Source: Trissonchulus latispiculum (lineage: Eukaryota > Nematoda > Enoplea > Enoplida > Ironidae). From it: 64,000 nucleotides of DNA. Shown piece after piece: positions 35,397-45,295 of the stretch. The translations under genes and the position numbers were made by a program. The first letter of the stretch is position 1, and each line of letters opens with the position of its first letter. The stretch spans positions 62,001 to 126,000 of the forward strand of contig JASAND010004096.1 of the NCBI GenBank assembly GCA_030248195.1. The letters run 5' to 3'. Under the pieces are notes generated by a model. It saw only the letters and a program-made list of their open reading frames with translations. It had not been told where the DNA came from and did no database searches.

Positions 35397-36491
35397 ATGG
35401 TGTGTTTTAGCATGAGTTCCAGTAGTAGTGATGACGATGATTTAGAGGAAATTAACTATAGAGTACGTCGACCACGCGTATTCAAAGAACGTATTAATTT
35501 CAATTTGCCAACGGATGAGCTTTTTCGTGAACGATTCCGACTGTCCAAAGAAACTGTTCAAAATCTGCTTCAAATTATTGGTCCTCGTTTTGCCTTTGAT
35601 ACCAACAGAAACTGTGCCCTAAGCCCGACGGAACAGTTTTTGTTGGCCATGAGATTTTTAGCGGACGGGTCCTTCTACCATGTGCTTGGTGACGCTCATG
35701 GTATTTCTAAGGCAACGGTTTGTAGAGTGATCCGCCGGGTTGTTTGTTGTATTAATTATATGCTTTTTCGGAATACTGTAGACTTTCCGTCATCTGCGGA
35801 AGATATCCGCAAAACGGTGGGTCTATTCTATGAAATGGGAGGTATGCCGACAGTGATTGGCTGCATTGATGGCAGCCTGATTCCCATAAAGTGTCCGTCA
35901 GATCACGAGGAACAGTTTGTGGATCGCAAAGGTGCGCATTCACTGAATTGCATGTTTGTTTGCGGCCCAGATTTTAAATTTTATTACGTTAACGCGAAGT
36001 GGCCAGATAGTGTGAACGACGCCCGCGTCCTACGCACGTCACAGCTGTGCACCAAACGGGAGGAAGGATGGCGCCCTGTTGGAGTCCCAAACGCGGTCCA
36101 CCTGGGAGATTCCGGATACCCCTTAAAACGCTGGCTTATTACCCCAATTCGTGCCGACAATCGCTTATCTGTGGCTGAGGAGCGTTTTAACAGGGGGCAC
36201 AGAAAGACTCGGAAGACTATTGAGTGCGCTTTCGGAATAATGAAGCAAAGATTTGCCTGTTTAAACTTTTTACGGTTAAACCCGGAGTTTGCTGCAGAGG
36301 TTGTAAAATGTTGCGCGTGTCTTCATAATTTTGCCATGCAATATGAACCCAGCTGCTTTCCGATCCCCGGAGATTTGGTTGATATGAATTTGGAACAGGA
36401 AGCGGATACAGAAGAAGAAGAGTCGAACCCTTTAGCCGATCCTGGACATCAGCGCAGAGGCGAACTTGTTCAATGCTTCGCTTTGAACTAA
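35397..36491 (+). CDS. PIF/Harbinger transposase (HARBI1-like nuclease)
   Basis: An uninterrupted 364-codon frame, full length for the family (about 350-400). An N-terminal acidic Ser/Asp stretch is followed by a helix-turn-helix-type segment (HGISKATVCRVIRRV, about residues 101-115). The DDE_4 nuclease fold then has IGCIDGS (Asp158), PDSVNDARV (about 203-211), LGDSGYP (Asp238) and ECAFG (Glu277), the expected catalytic acidic residues. It needs the companion DNA-binding protein to act at the element ends. The start could be Met1 at 35397 or the Met at 35412; a TTTTAG just before the latter could be a splice acceptor. An intact frame suggests recent activity or domestication, but the partner gene looks incomplete. 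Confidence 0.9.
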   Translation: MVCFSMSSSSSDDDDLEEINYRVRRPRVFKERINFNLPTDELFRERFRLSKETVQNLLQIIGPRFAFDTNRNCALSPTEQFLLAMRFLADGSFYHVLGDAHGISKATVCRVIRRVVCCINYMLFRNTVDFPSSAEDIRKTVGLFYEMGGMPTVIGCIDGSLIPIKCPSDHEEQFVDRKGAHSLNCMFVCGPDFKFYYVNAKWPDSVNDARVLRTSQLCTKREEGWRPVGVPNAVHLGDSGYPLKRWLITPIRADNRLSVAEERFNRGHRKTRKTIECAFGIMKQRFACLNFLRLNPEFAAEVVKCCACLHNFAMQYEPSCFPIPGDLVDMNLEQEADTEEEESNPLADPGHQRRGELVQCFALN

Positions 36492-36732
36492 GCAAGCGCG
36501 ATAAAGTTTACATATAGTTTGAGATGGTCGTTTTGGAGAGTCTCGACCATTTAATACTGTTTAAAATAGAAATTACAATATTAATTTTAGTTTTCCAAAT
36601 TATGTGAGTTAAGTGAAAGTAACCTAATCGTAACGTCACCAAAATGACCATCTCAATATGCAGAATGTGCTTTGACTGCTACAGACAGACAACTACAGAC
36701 CTGTAGTTGTAATTATATGAAATAGGCCCCTG

Positions 36733-37589
36733 GTCAACTGGAAAGCAAGCATCGCGTAGAATGTAAGCATTTTGTAAGTATTAACGTAAGCACTGAGTAA
36801 GCCTTACGAACGTGGAATGTAAGTGTTTACGTATTGTGTAAACATTTGACTTGAAGTTGTTGACTAATATAACCCATTCCATGAAAAACCAGTTATCCCA
36901 GCGTCAGCTAAAGAGAAGCACATACTGACATAAACTGATAGCTAGAGTTATGCGTTAGGCGAAGCTGGAAGCTTATATATAGCTGCGTTATCTATATTGT
37001 AACTAAAGAGGGATGGCCGAGTGGGGAAAGGCGCTGTTTTTAAACTAGATTAACCCAAGTGGTGGTTTGATTCTCAGTTGAGTTTGAAACTTATAGTGGA
37101 ATGATCAGGCCTATCATGCATATTAAGCTTATTGTGGTATCGTTAGGCTATTGCATAATATGAAGGTTTTTAATGTGGGTTGACTAATAAACTTGATGCT
37201 TTTTTCATCTTGGATATGAAGTGGACCTGGAAGCTCTGTACGAACACTTAAGAAAGGTCTACACTAATGTGTGTTTAGAGCTGGAAATTTACAGTGGAAT
37301 TATTTGGAAAATGAAAGGTGGTAGCATTAGACTGTTTCACAATGAGAAATTTTTCATTGTTGGGTTAACTAATAAATCTGGTGGCTTTAGTCTTGTATCT
37401 GATGTATGTAATATGTGCTGTGCGTTGAAAAAATAAAGAAAAGAAAAAAGAAAAAACCGTAACGGTTGCCTAGCCTTCTGATGAGGCCCTGTGGCGGGGG
37501 CGAAACGGTTATAACATGAGGAGTCTAAAAAGACTGCGTAAATGTCCTGAGGGTAAATTCCTGGCCCAGAACCGGTATTTTTAGCTACT
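36733..37589. repeat. right arm of the large foldback
   Basis: Inverse of the left arm. Contains at about 37010-37085 a tRNA-like segment (ATGGCCGAGTGGGG, then TTTTTAAA, then GGTTTGATTCTC) resembling a tRNA-Leu/Ser-derived pol III promoter. Confidence 0.8.
37010..37085 (+). repeat. tRNA-Leu/Ser-like segment within the foldback arm
   Basis: An A-box-like GGCCGAGTGG and a B-box-like GGTTTGATTCT about 45 nt apart, with a possible TAA anticodon loop. The acceptor and anticodon stems do not close, so this is not a tRNA gene. A mirrored copy exists in the left arm (about 30845-30925). Confidence 0.5.
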
Positions 37590-37784
37590 GTTACGTTAGG
37601 AAACAGTAAGTTTTGGTCAGATTTTATCATAACAATAAAGACAATATTTTGTCAAAGTTTCACTGGGACTTTCTTGATTGCCAAAAGTGCACTAATCTGT
37701 CAGATTGGCAACATCTGTTTGGAATATGAAACGGAACTATAACTGGTTGTTAGGAAAGGAAAACAAACTTCTTGCAAACCTTTT

Positions 37785-38260
37785 CTGTGTAGTAGTTTCG
37801 GTAGAACGTTGGTCTAGATCGCCAAACGTTATGGGCATAGGATAACGAGGGGGGAATTGGCGTGTAGACCCCCAGAGCGACAAAAAACGGGTAGACCCCC
37901 CAGCGAAAAGCGAAAAAAGGGCAGACCCTCTCGTCCAGAAAGGAAAATAGGGTAGACCCCTCTGCGGTTTTTACTGAAAATTGTCAATTTTTTGGCAAAT
38001 TTTGGCGACTTTTTCAAAACATTTCTTAAAAATCGCTAACAATTGTCATTTTTATTAACTTTCGGTCAAATTTTTTAAAATTGTTTGCTAATTTAGGGGC
38101 AGACTCTCATTAACATTTTGGAATTTTTCAGGGGTAGATCCCTCGCCGAGGTCGGGGTAGACAACTCCCAAAATCGATCGGACCCCGTGTTAATGTATGG
38201 TTGTGGGTTCGATCCCCACTGCAGGCCCTAATTTTTCGGATCGCAGCTGCTGTAGTGACA
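37785..38260 (+). repeat. tRNA-derived SINE-like element, copy 3, split by a MITE
   Basis: The 5' part (GGTAGAACGTTGG...GCCAA, to 37835) and the 3' part (GTTCGATCCCCAC...GCTGCTGTAGTGACA, 38208-38260) together correspond to the element at 5674-5828. The hAT-like MITE 37836-38199 interrupts them just 5' of the T loop. The left boundary is approximate. Confidence 0.7.
37836..38199. mobile_element. hAT-like MITE, copy 4, inside a SINE
   Basis: Starts CATAGGATAACGAGG, ends CCCCGTGTTAATGTATG. Flanks GTTATGGG (37828-37835) and GTTGTGGG (38200-38207) form an 8-bp duplication with one mismatch. The host SINE confirms both boundaries. Confidence 0.82.
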
Positions 38261-39664
38261 TCCTCTTTCTTTCATTCCTTTGCAACAGCAGAAACATTTC
38301 AACATATCCTTGCAATTTCAACAACCAACCACAGACAGGAACACAACTACAACTTACAGATCAAGTCTAGCTACGATTCTTTCTCAGAATATTCAACCCA
38401 GTATGTCAAGTCATCCGACCTGCACACTTTTCATAAGCATTACTTTCCTGGTACTGCGTTATCCGCCGTTATCCCATAAGGTGCATTCATAGTCGTTGAC
38501 GCACGTCGACGAGCGTATATAAGCGTCTGCATACCTTGCTGAGCATGAATCCGCTACAATGTATCTCAAAACGGCTACAACAACATTCTCAAGATTGCTA
38601 AAACAGTATGTTACAATCTGAGGCGGTGACGCGCGTCGTCTAATATTGGGTCAATTTATCATTCATCTTCAAATCTTACAAGGAATTTGTCAAATCCTTT
38701 CAATTGAAAACAATTTTGACCTTTGAGAAATTACAGGAGTAGGAGTATTCACCCCTTTCTTTTGGGCTGGGAGTTCTTGCGGTAGACGTTCTAATCTCAT
38801 TTACGAAGGAGGTGCGTTTGGGGATATTTTTTATCTCGGTCGAACAATGGATCAAGTTGGCAGATTTCTCCTCTTTTTAATACAGCGCCCTCTGCCTGTG
38901 AACCACTGTCACATTGATACTCTTTTTTGACGATCATTGACTGACAAAAATCCATTACAAACAAAAAAATCTCAGCAGATGGGACGACGCGATTTTCATA
39001 ATTTCGATAGAATTTACTTGAGCCATTGCTTTTCGAACAGCTTGTACATACGTAGTCTGTACCTGGAACGCATCAAAGTGTGGTTGACTGTTTGAGCAAT
39101 CGACGCGCTCGCCGCCGATTCGTTTCCAATTTCGGTGGAACCGGCCTCGGTAGTACCAAAATGCTATTTCTGAAAGGCTTGCCAACTAGAGATCTGAAAA
39201 TTGATTCTCTGCATAATCACAGACAACTGCTGACAAGCTTGAGAACCAATATTCACTATGCGGATCGGTATTTCTCTTTCAATCAGCAAGACCTGTGGTT
39301 TTAATATTTTCCCGGATAGAATTTTTAGTCATCTTTATATTACGCTTCATACCAACCAGTTGATACTTTTATTGTTGTCACACTAGGCTGTAACTGGCTG
39401 TGGAAATTATATCAAACATATAACCAACTTCCGCTTCCACAAAATTAACTGAACTAGCATAAGCTTGGGCTTGCTGCATCCAGCAAACGCAAAATACTCC
39501 CACAGAACTGCTATAATGCAAATTGCATTCTTCACTGAACTGTAAGAAATGCTGAAAAAACTTATGGGGTTCAAACAACGAGTACAGACTCGTTGGTTCG
39601 TTTAAAGTGATAATTTTCTAAGATAATTCCTTGTTGCTAAGCACCTGCAGCTGGCACTAATAGC
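38261..39664. other. no gene firmly recognised
   Basis: Two minus-strand frames (39185-38955, and 39578-39378 with an AATAAA just after its stop) could be exons of an unknown gene, but there are no motifs and no consistent splice chain. C7-type runs occur near 40080. Confidence 0.3.
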
Positions 39665-40035
39665 TTCATGGTGGTGGTTTCCTTTTGTGTAAATTTAACC
39701 CTATAGGGTTCAATTCTTTGTGAAAGTGGATGAAGCTTTCCAGATATGTTATTTAGGTTCTCATTAGAATTCTGGGGCCAATCCCGCCTTTTAGGTGAAA
39801 AGATAAGAAATTTTTGATTTTCCCCATTATTCTCTCAATACACTGTCGATACACTGATTACAGATTACGGATTGGTTGTTGTGGCCATATTTACCCTTGA
39901 GCTATCTGTGGTGGTTAAGTCCGTATAAGCCAACAATGGGGGCCAAAACCGTTGTTGGCCGTTCTCAACGAAATGGGTTTTTTCAAAATTACTGAAATAT
40001 CTTATGGACAATTTTGGTCTGCCACTAGGCAAGTT
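39665..40035. repeat. partial copy of the 1-kb GGTGCTGGTATC repeat
   Basis: Starts 'atggtggtggtttccttttgtg' and continues as the inverted end portion of the 16714-17722 copy ('gtggatgaa.cttt', 'gaaaagataagaaa', 'attggttgtt'). Truncated. Confidence 0.55.
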
Positions 40036-40715
40036 CTATGTTATCAGAGCAAAAACTATGCTCTGTTCGCTAACGGTCCACCCCCCCCCTCCGCAAATTA
40101 GACCCATCACTTCAAAGAACTTTTCACGCTATGTTTGTGTTCTAAAGTTCGAAGCAGGCACTGAATTAAATTAGCTAACACTGCTTGTGTTTTTCAGTGT
40201 GAACTATTTTCTGATATTTCTCTCGATTTTCACTTAAATTTATCTAAAATGTAGCGCTATCTTTACGAACGGTAAATGTAAAATTGTACTCTCGTGCAGG
40301 AACCTCGGTTCCTTAGCTAAATTGTTCCGCCATTGAAATTGGGCGCAAATTCAGTCTTGTCGAATCTTTCTCACGGAGCAGTGGCGCATTTTTGGTTGGG
40401 GATCTCAATCCCTCCAAATTTTGGGTTCTTCTTCTCCTTTTTGGGGTTGAGGTAAATTTGTTTTGTATGTGTATAATTATGGAAATGTCTATTCTTTTGA
40501 ACTGTAAAGTTGTTCTTTCACTTTTGTCAACCGTATTTTTCGTGTAAAACCAATAAACTCACGGTACTTAATAGATTGCCGGCGCCTGCTGTAGTTGTTT
40601 AGGGAATAAGCGAGTTAGGGACGAGATTGACATGCGCACACTCACGAACCTAGTAATTCTTCTTTGAGTTTAAATTTATTTGTTTACTGGCAAACAATCT
40701 ATTCTTTACACCAGC
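40036..40715. other. unassigned spacer
   Basis: No gene seen. Blocks such as 'agacccatcacttcaaag' with a C-run recur near 45690-45740, indicating another dispersed repeat. Confidence 0.4.
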
Positions 40716-41922
40716 TTAAGGGGGGGGGGTCACTTTTTTGCCGACTTTTCGACCATCGCCGATTTTGCTCATTTTCACATATTTTGTACTCCCCATGGGT
40801 CCGCGAAACAGACAAGAGCGTTTTGCGAAATATTGCTTCTATCGTTCTGTACAGGCCCTCAAAGGTGACCTCGACATGTGTTAAACATAGGAAAATAAAA
40901 AAGTTAGGTTAAAAAGTTTGTGGCAGAAATTTTTTTGCTGTATAAGACTCTGAAACCTTTTCAGAACCATTAAGAACATATTGTAGAGTGCAGCTATCTC
41001 CTGTGAATCGATTCTGTTCAGTATTGGATTTTTGGCGAATTTTTAAAATCAGAATTTTGGAAAACCGGCCATTTTTGGACCATGAAAAACAGGACCTACG
41101 GTACTCTTTTGCTTGTCCTGAACGATTGGCAAAAGCTACAGAAACGGCCAATAGATAGCTGCACTCTACGCATAAAACCACGTCTTATGAAAGTACTCGC
41201 ATGTTTCTATCATCTATAGTAGGCTCAAAAAACTTGCCACAAAACAGCAAATTTTGCTAAAAATATCCATTTTTCATAATTTTCACATTCTTTTGATAAT
41301 TTCTCACTCATTATGTGGTAAAAAATCACCAAACTTGGCAGATCAATTAATATATCTATGTCTGTCACATAATGTGGCCAAAACAAATGAGTCAATATTG
41401 AGCATGTTGCTGTGGCGGCACCTTTGATCTTTATAGGTGAAAAATGTCAATTTTAAAATTTTTCCAAATATAGACAAAAAGGGTATCAATCGATAGCTAA
41501 TGGAACGAGGAGCAACTTTCCTCATACAACGATGGGTTTAAAATGTTGTCTGTGCAAGATGAAACGAGTTAAATTTATACTGGGCAGTCCTGCAAGGTTA
41601 GGTCAGTGCAGCACTCAAGCATGCATTATGAACGCCTGGATAGCTGGCCTTGAGCCACGTCTGCACTTAAATATTCCTTAGTAAAGGCTTTAATTTGGTG
41701 TATCGGTTAACCCTGTTTTCGGTCGCGTTTGGTCTCCACCTGACCTTGCTCATCACCGGAATTTTCAAGTTTTCCGGATTTGAACTTGAATAACTCTGTC
41801 ACAGTTTGATTTCGAACGCTAATATTCTGAGTTATTTTTGAGAACATATGGGGGCATATTATGTGTGAAAATGAGCGAAATCCGTGACTATCGATTTTTG
41901 ACCAAAGTGACCTCGCTCTTAA
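40716..41922. mobile_element. second TTAA-flanked foldback (piggyBac-like MITE), 1.2 kb
   Basis: TTAA at 40716-40719 and 41919-41922. The outer roughly 110 bp are imperfect inverses (GGTCACTTT, GACCATCG/CGATTTTTG, 'gctcattttcaca.at'). The left end has a G10 run as in the 12034 element. The interior has no transposase. Confidence 0.55.
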
Positions 41923-42123
41923 GCACGTAAACATAGAGCTACAGAGCGTCTTCTGTTTCGACTAGATACTAATTTGCGTTGGGTGGTCACTGTGGTCTGA
42001 TTTGCGTGGGGGGTGGGCTGTTAGCGAGCAGAGTATAGTTTTTACTCTGATAACAAAGAGGTTGCCAAGTGTCACTCTCTTATATTATGTACTCTTGTGT
42101 ATACTTACTCTATCGGTGCACAG

Positions 42124-42883
42124 TAGAGGCCTGCACGGGCCGAATTTTTGCGGCCCGGCCCGGCCCGGCCCGTGAAAAATCTTTCTCGGCCCGCTCGGCC
42201 CGGCCCGTCAACTGCTTCGGCCCGGCCCGGCCCAGCCCGTCAGATGCTTCGGCCCGGCACGGCTCGGCCCGTCAAAATTTTCGGCCCGCCCGGGCCACGA
42301 AATTTTTTCATTTGTCCCAAAATGCAAAATTACGTAAATAATTTTCTTAGTTTGGTTATTAAAAACAGAATCTCTGGTATTCAGTGCTTTATCTAGGAAA
42401 AGTGTGTTTTCTAAAAACGGATTTTTCGAGTTTTAATGGACTTTAAACGCAGTTTTAAGGGCAAAATAATTTTTGCGTTCTACAAATGAAAGAAAAAATA
42501 CTGCCTTATGTTGACACTTTGTATATAAAGACTGGAACGCTAGAAAAACAAAATTACTAAAAATAAAACTAAAATTACTTAGGCGAATTGAGGTTTTGAC
42601 ATTACTGATGTGACGATAAATACACGCATTATTCATGAAAATGAAATGCTAACGTTACTGCGGGAAATCAGTGTTAGTTTGAACGAAACATATTACGGAA
42701 ACACAAAACATTTTAAGCTAAAATATGAATTGATGGCGGCCCGGACTGTCGGCCCGCGGCCCGGCCCGGCCCGTGAGTTTCGGCCCGCGGCCCGGCCCGT
42801 GAACTTTGTTCGTCGGCCCGCCCGGCCCGGCCCGCGGGCCGGGCCGGGCCGGGCCGGGCCGCGGGCCGTAATGCAGGCCTCTA
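42124..42883. mobile_element. hAT-type MITE with GGCCC-rich arms (760 bp)
   Basis: Perfect 8-bp duplication GTGCACAG (42116-42123 and 42884-42891). Ends TAGAGGCCTGCA and TGCAGGCCTCTA are exact inverses, and TAGRG is a typical hAT terminus. Inside each end lie tandem CGGCCCGGCC arrays in opposite orientation; the middle is AT-rich. No transposase. Confidence 0.88.
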
Positions 42884-42914
42884 GTGCACAGTGTCATTGC
42901 ACATTTTATCAATG

Positions 42915-43518
42915 AGCATTTGCTGTAGTTCGCTACTTTTAGCTAGAAATTTGGCCGGAAAACTATTTTTGCAAAACTGCGATTATTTTCTTTCGAACCT
43001 CAATTTCTCAAAAACTACTGGATGGATTCACGTGATTTTTGGCAGTATGAAAATTCGCACTATTGCGAGAGGGCATTTTTCCTGGTTAGAGCTAAAACTA
43101 CTCCATTTGCGAGAAAACAGAATGGAATGTTGCGAAATTTCGTGTCACTGGACATTTGGCGAATTTTCTGGAGCATAAAGACCTGTTGGGCCAAATCCAA
43201 AAAATGTCCCTCGGTACACACGTCCTTCATATCGTAGCACAAAAGAACTGTTGGTCGATTCTACAGTTTTGAGAAATCGATGTTTAAAAATTTTTTGTCT
43301 ATATTAACCTTGGTTTTATCAGAAACGTCGTGCTAAGTTTTGCTAATTTTGCTATTTTCGTAAGTTCATGTGAATTGTACTGATTATACTGTACATGTGT
43401 ACTAATTGTAAACTTAAAACTAGGTATAAAGCTCTTTCCAACTCACAGAGTTGCGAAAGTTATAGCTTGTTAAACAAATCACCACAAAAGCACTGCACAA
43501 AAAGGATACCAGCACTTT
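42915..43518. repeat. partial inverted copy of the 1-kb GGTGCTGGTATC repeat
   Basis: On the minus strand it starts GTGCTGGTATCC near 43515 and matches the first roughly 600 bp of the 15699/16714 units, including 'gatttctcaaaactg' and 'gaaggacgtgtg.accgaggg'. Confidence 0.65.
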
Positions 43519-45148
43519 AAAACTGAGCAGGTTGTAATCAAGCATCACATTACCGTCTAAACAATTTGCTTCACGACAAAACCCGAAGCAAAATCCTTTA
43601 AGCCTTTGATTAAAGCCAGATAAAGGCCAAAGCATAACAATGGAATCCAGTTAAACGGTTTAATCACAACTGGCCATTTACTACGCCGGTGCTGTCTGAC
43701 CTGCGCTAGGGTCAATCTTGCCAATTCTAAAGGCTCGTTGCTAAAATTCTGCTGAAATTTTTAAAGTGTACTGTGATATAGAAGCCGTGGAGAATCAACT
43801 CAATTGTGAGTAGGTTTAGTACTTTGTGATTTACAATAGAGGTAGATTAAAATTTAAATTGATTTGTATTTATCGACTGTAATTCGCGCGATATAAGGAC
43901 GAAACCAACCAACCAAATCCAGCAAACCCTTCGTGAAATTTATGATTACCATCAAGTTGTGTAGTGTAGTGAAGTGTAGGACAAATTGAAGCTGGGCGTA
44001 TCGGAAAAAGATGAGATACATGCAAGATGAAAGCTTGAGATAATCTCTAATCTTGACATATCCACAAAGTTAAAACTAATCTGGAAATCCAGTTTTGCTT
44101 TTAAAACTTTTAAATATCGTCCTTTAAATTTTTAAATGTCATCCTGTTATAAAATCTGAAATCCCCAAAATGGGAAATGCAAAAATGCTGCTGGGAAATT
44201 CGTCGACTTTAATTAACAACATTTCTAGCCTTTGATTTAGTTGAAGACTTCTAGAACAGTCACACCTAGCATGATTATTGCTTTCAGGTAATTGAAAAGT
44301 ATTAGCCATTAGCGACATTAGCCGTAAGGGACACGAGGGAATCGACAGTGAATAAATTGTTCTGCAATAACCTTGGTAGCTTCTATGGCTCAAAAACTGG
44401 AGAAAAGCAAAGCAGACGCTATACACAACGATGATCAAACACATACCATCTGTAAGCGCAGGGCATCTGAAATTTTTTAAATGCTGTGAAAATAATAATG
44501 ACACTTTTGTTTTACCCGTTGTAAAATAACAAATAAAAAATAAAAAATCACAACAAAAGGTATGCTAAAAGAGCCTGGGATATATATAACATACTGACTG
44601 GCTCTTAGTAAGTGTCAAAGACAGTAGCATGAGGTGCGATTGGTTTTAAACATCGACCCTCCCCGATTTTCGTCATTCTCACATCATCCTGGCAAAAGCA
44701 AGAAATGCAGGTTCAAACTTCGAATTTTCGTGATTTCCTGACGGTCGGCAAACTAGAGCTTGGAGCAACAGTTTGGTCTCAAACTGTCACACAACGGTAC
44801 TAGGTCTTGGGAAAGTAACTGATAAAAATTCCAGCCCAACTGACCAGAAAACAGAGTTGGTTAGATGCTTGGTATTTGATGGGGCGTTCAGTGTAGGTCG
44901 GTTACACACGTTTTAGCATATTATAGTCTCAACCCGAGCTTGGGAATCCACTAATTTTCCACCATATTAATCCTCCCGATGGGGCTGACATGTGATGCAA
45001 AGATAAGCCAGACTAGTTGGGGCTTTGGAGTGAAAATTGGCACCAGAAGATGCATCGGAAAATTTTTGGCTTTTGGGGGAAAAGAAACTTGCTTTTGCAA
45101 TGCTAACACTTTTCATTTTCCATGACGTAGAGTTGTTTTTGCTTTTAG
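43519..45148. other. upstream region of DEG/ENaC gene 2, no exon identified
   Basis: The exon encoding the N-terminus of gene 2 should lie here or to the left, but I could not pick it out. A 121-codon minus frame (44504-44139) has no recognisable motif. Confidence 0.35.
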
Positions 45149-45295
45149 TTACATCCTATTAAGATTGTCGCTGCTAATTCTTGCCAGAGAAAACTTGGAT
45201 TGTTGTTACTGCTGCTGACAATCACAACTCTTCTACTGTATATATCATTTGCTGTTTCTGCATATCGCACATTCCCTGTCTCAGTTAAAACTCAG
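45149..45295 (+). CDS. gene 2 exon: TM1
   Basis: Acceptor ttgcttttag, phase 0, 49 codons; donor CAG|gttgac. Starts LHPIKIVAANSCQRK, the equivalent of the pre-TM1 'HG' region with Pro in place of Gly, then TM1 GLLLLLLTITTLLLYISFAV and FPVSVKTQ. Confidence 0.8.

Larger units (their letters stand above)
33272..36729. mobile_element. PIF/Harbinger DNA transposon (3.46 kb)
   Basis: Flanked by CTG (33269-33271 and 36730-36732), a 3-bp duplication as expected for PIF/Harbinger. Inverted ends are GGGGGTATTTCATA and, on the other strand, GGGCCTATTTCATA. It carries the two divergent genes typical of the superfamily: a nuclease (+ strand) and a companion DNA-binding-type protein (- strand, incomplete). 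It sits in the centre of the large foldback and itself carries a hAT-like MITE (34727-35086). Confidence 0.85.
30335..37589. mobile_element. large foldback element with arms of about 0.86 kb and 6-bp target duplication, carrying nested insertions
   Basis: GTTACG occurs directly at 30329-30334 and 37590-37595. The intervening DNA starts AGTAGCTAAAAAT and ends with its exact inverse. The right arm 36733-37589 mirrors a left arm made of 30335-30941 plus 32897 to about 33150; mirrored landmarks include 'gttataaccgtttcg', 'gataggcctgatcattcca' and 'ctagagttatgcg'. The left arm is split by a satellite insertion and the centre holds a Harbinger transposon; without them the element would be about 1.85 kb. 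It has no genes of its own. A 6-bp duplication with 5'-AG and long inverted repeats is reminiscent of Polintons, but no Polinton gene lies inside, so the class is open. Confidence 0.8.

Noticed and set aside
36217..36495. 92-codon minus-strand frame
   Set aside because: Antisense shadow of the Harbinger transposase.
39378..39578. Minus-strand frame ending just before AATAAA, possible terminal exon
   Set aside because: No upstream exon in matching phase and no family motif; insufficient to call a gene.
42069..42915. Pro/Arg/Ala-rich frames
   Set aside because: Translations of GGCCC repeats inside the hAT-type MITE.
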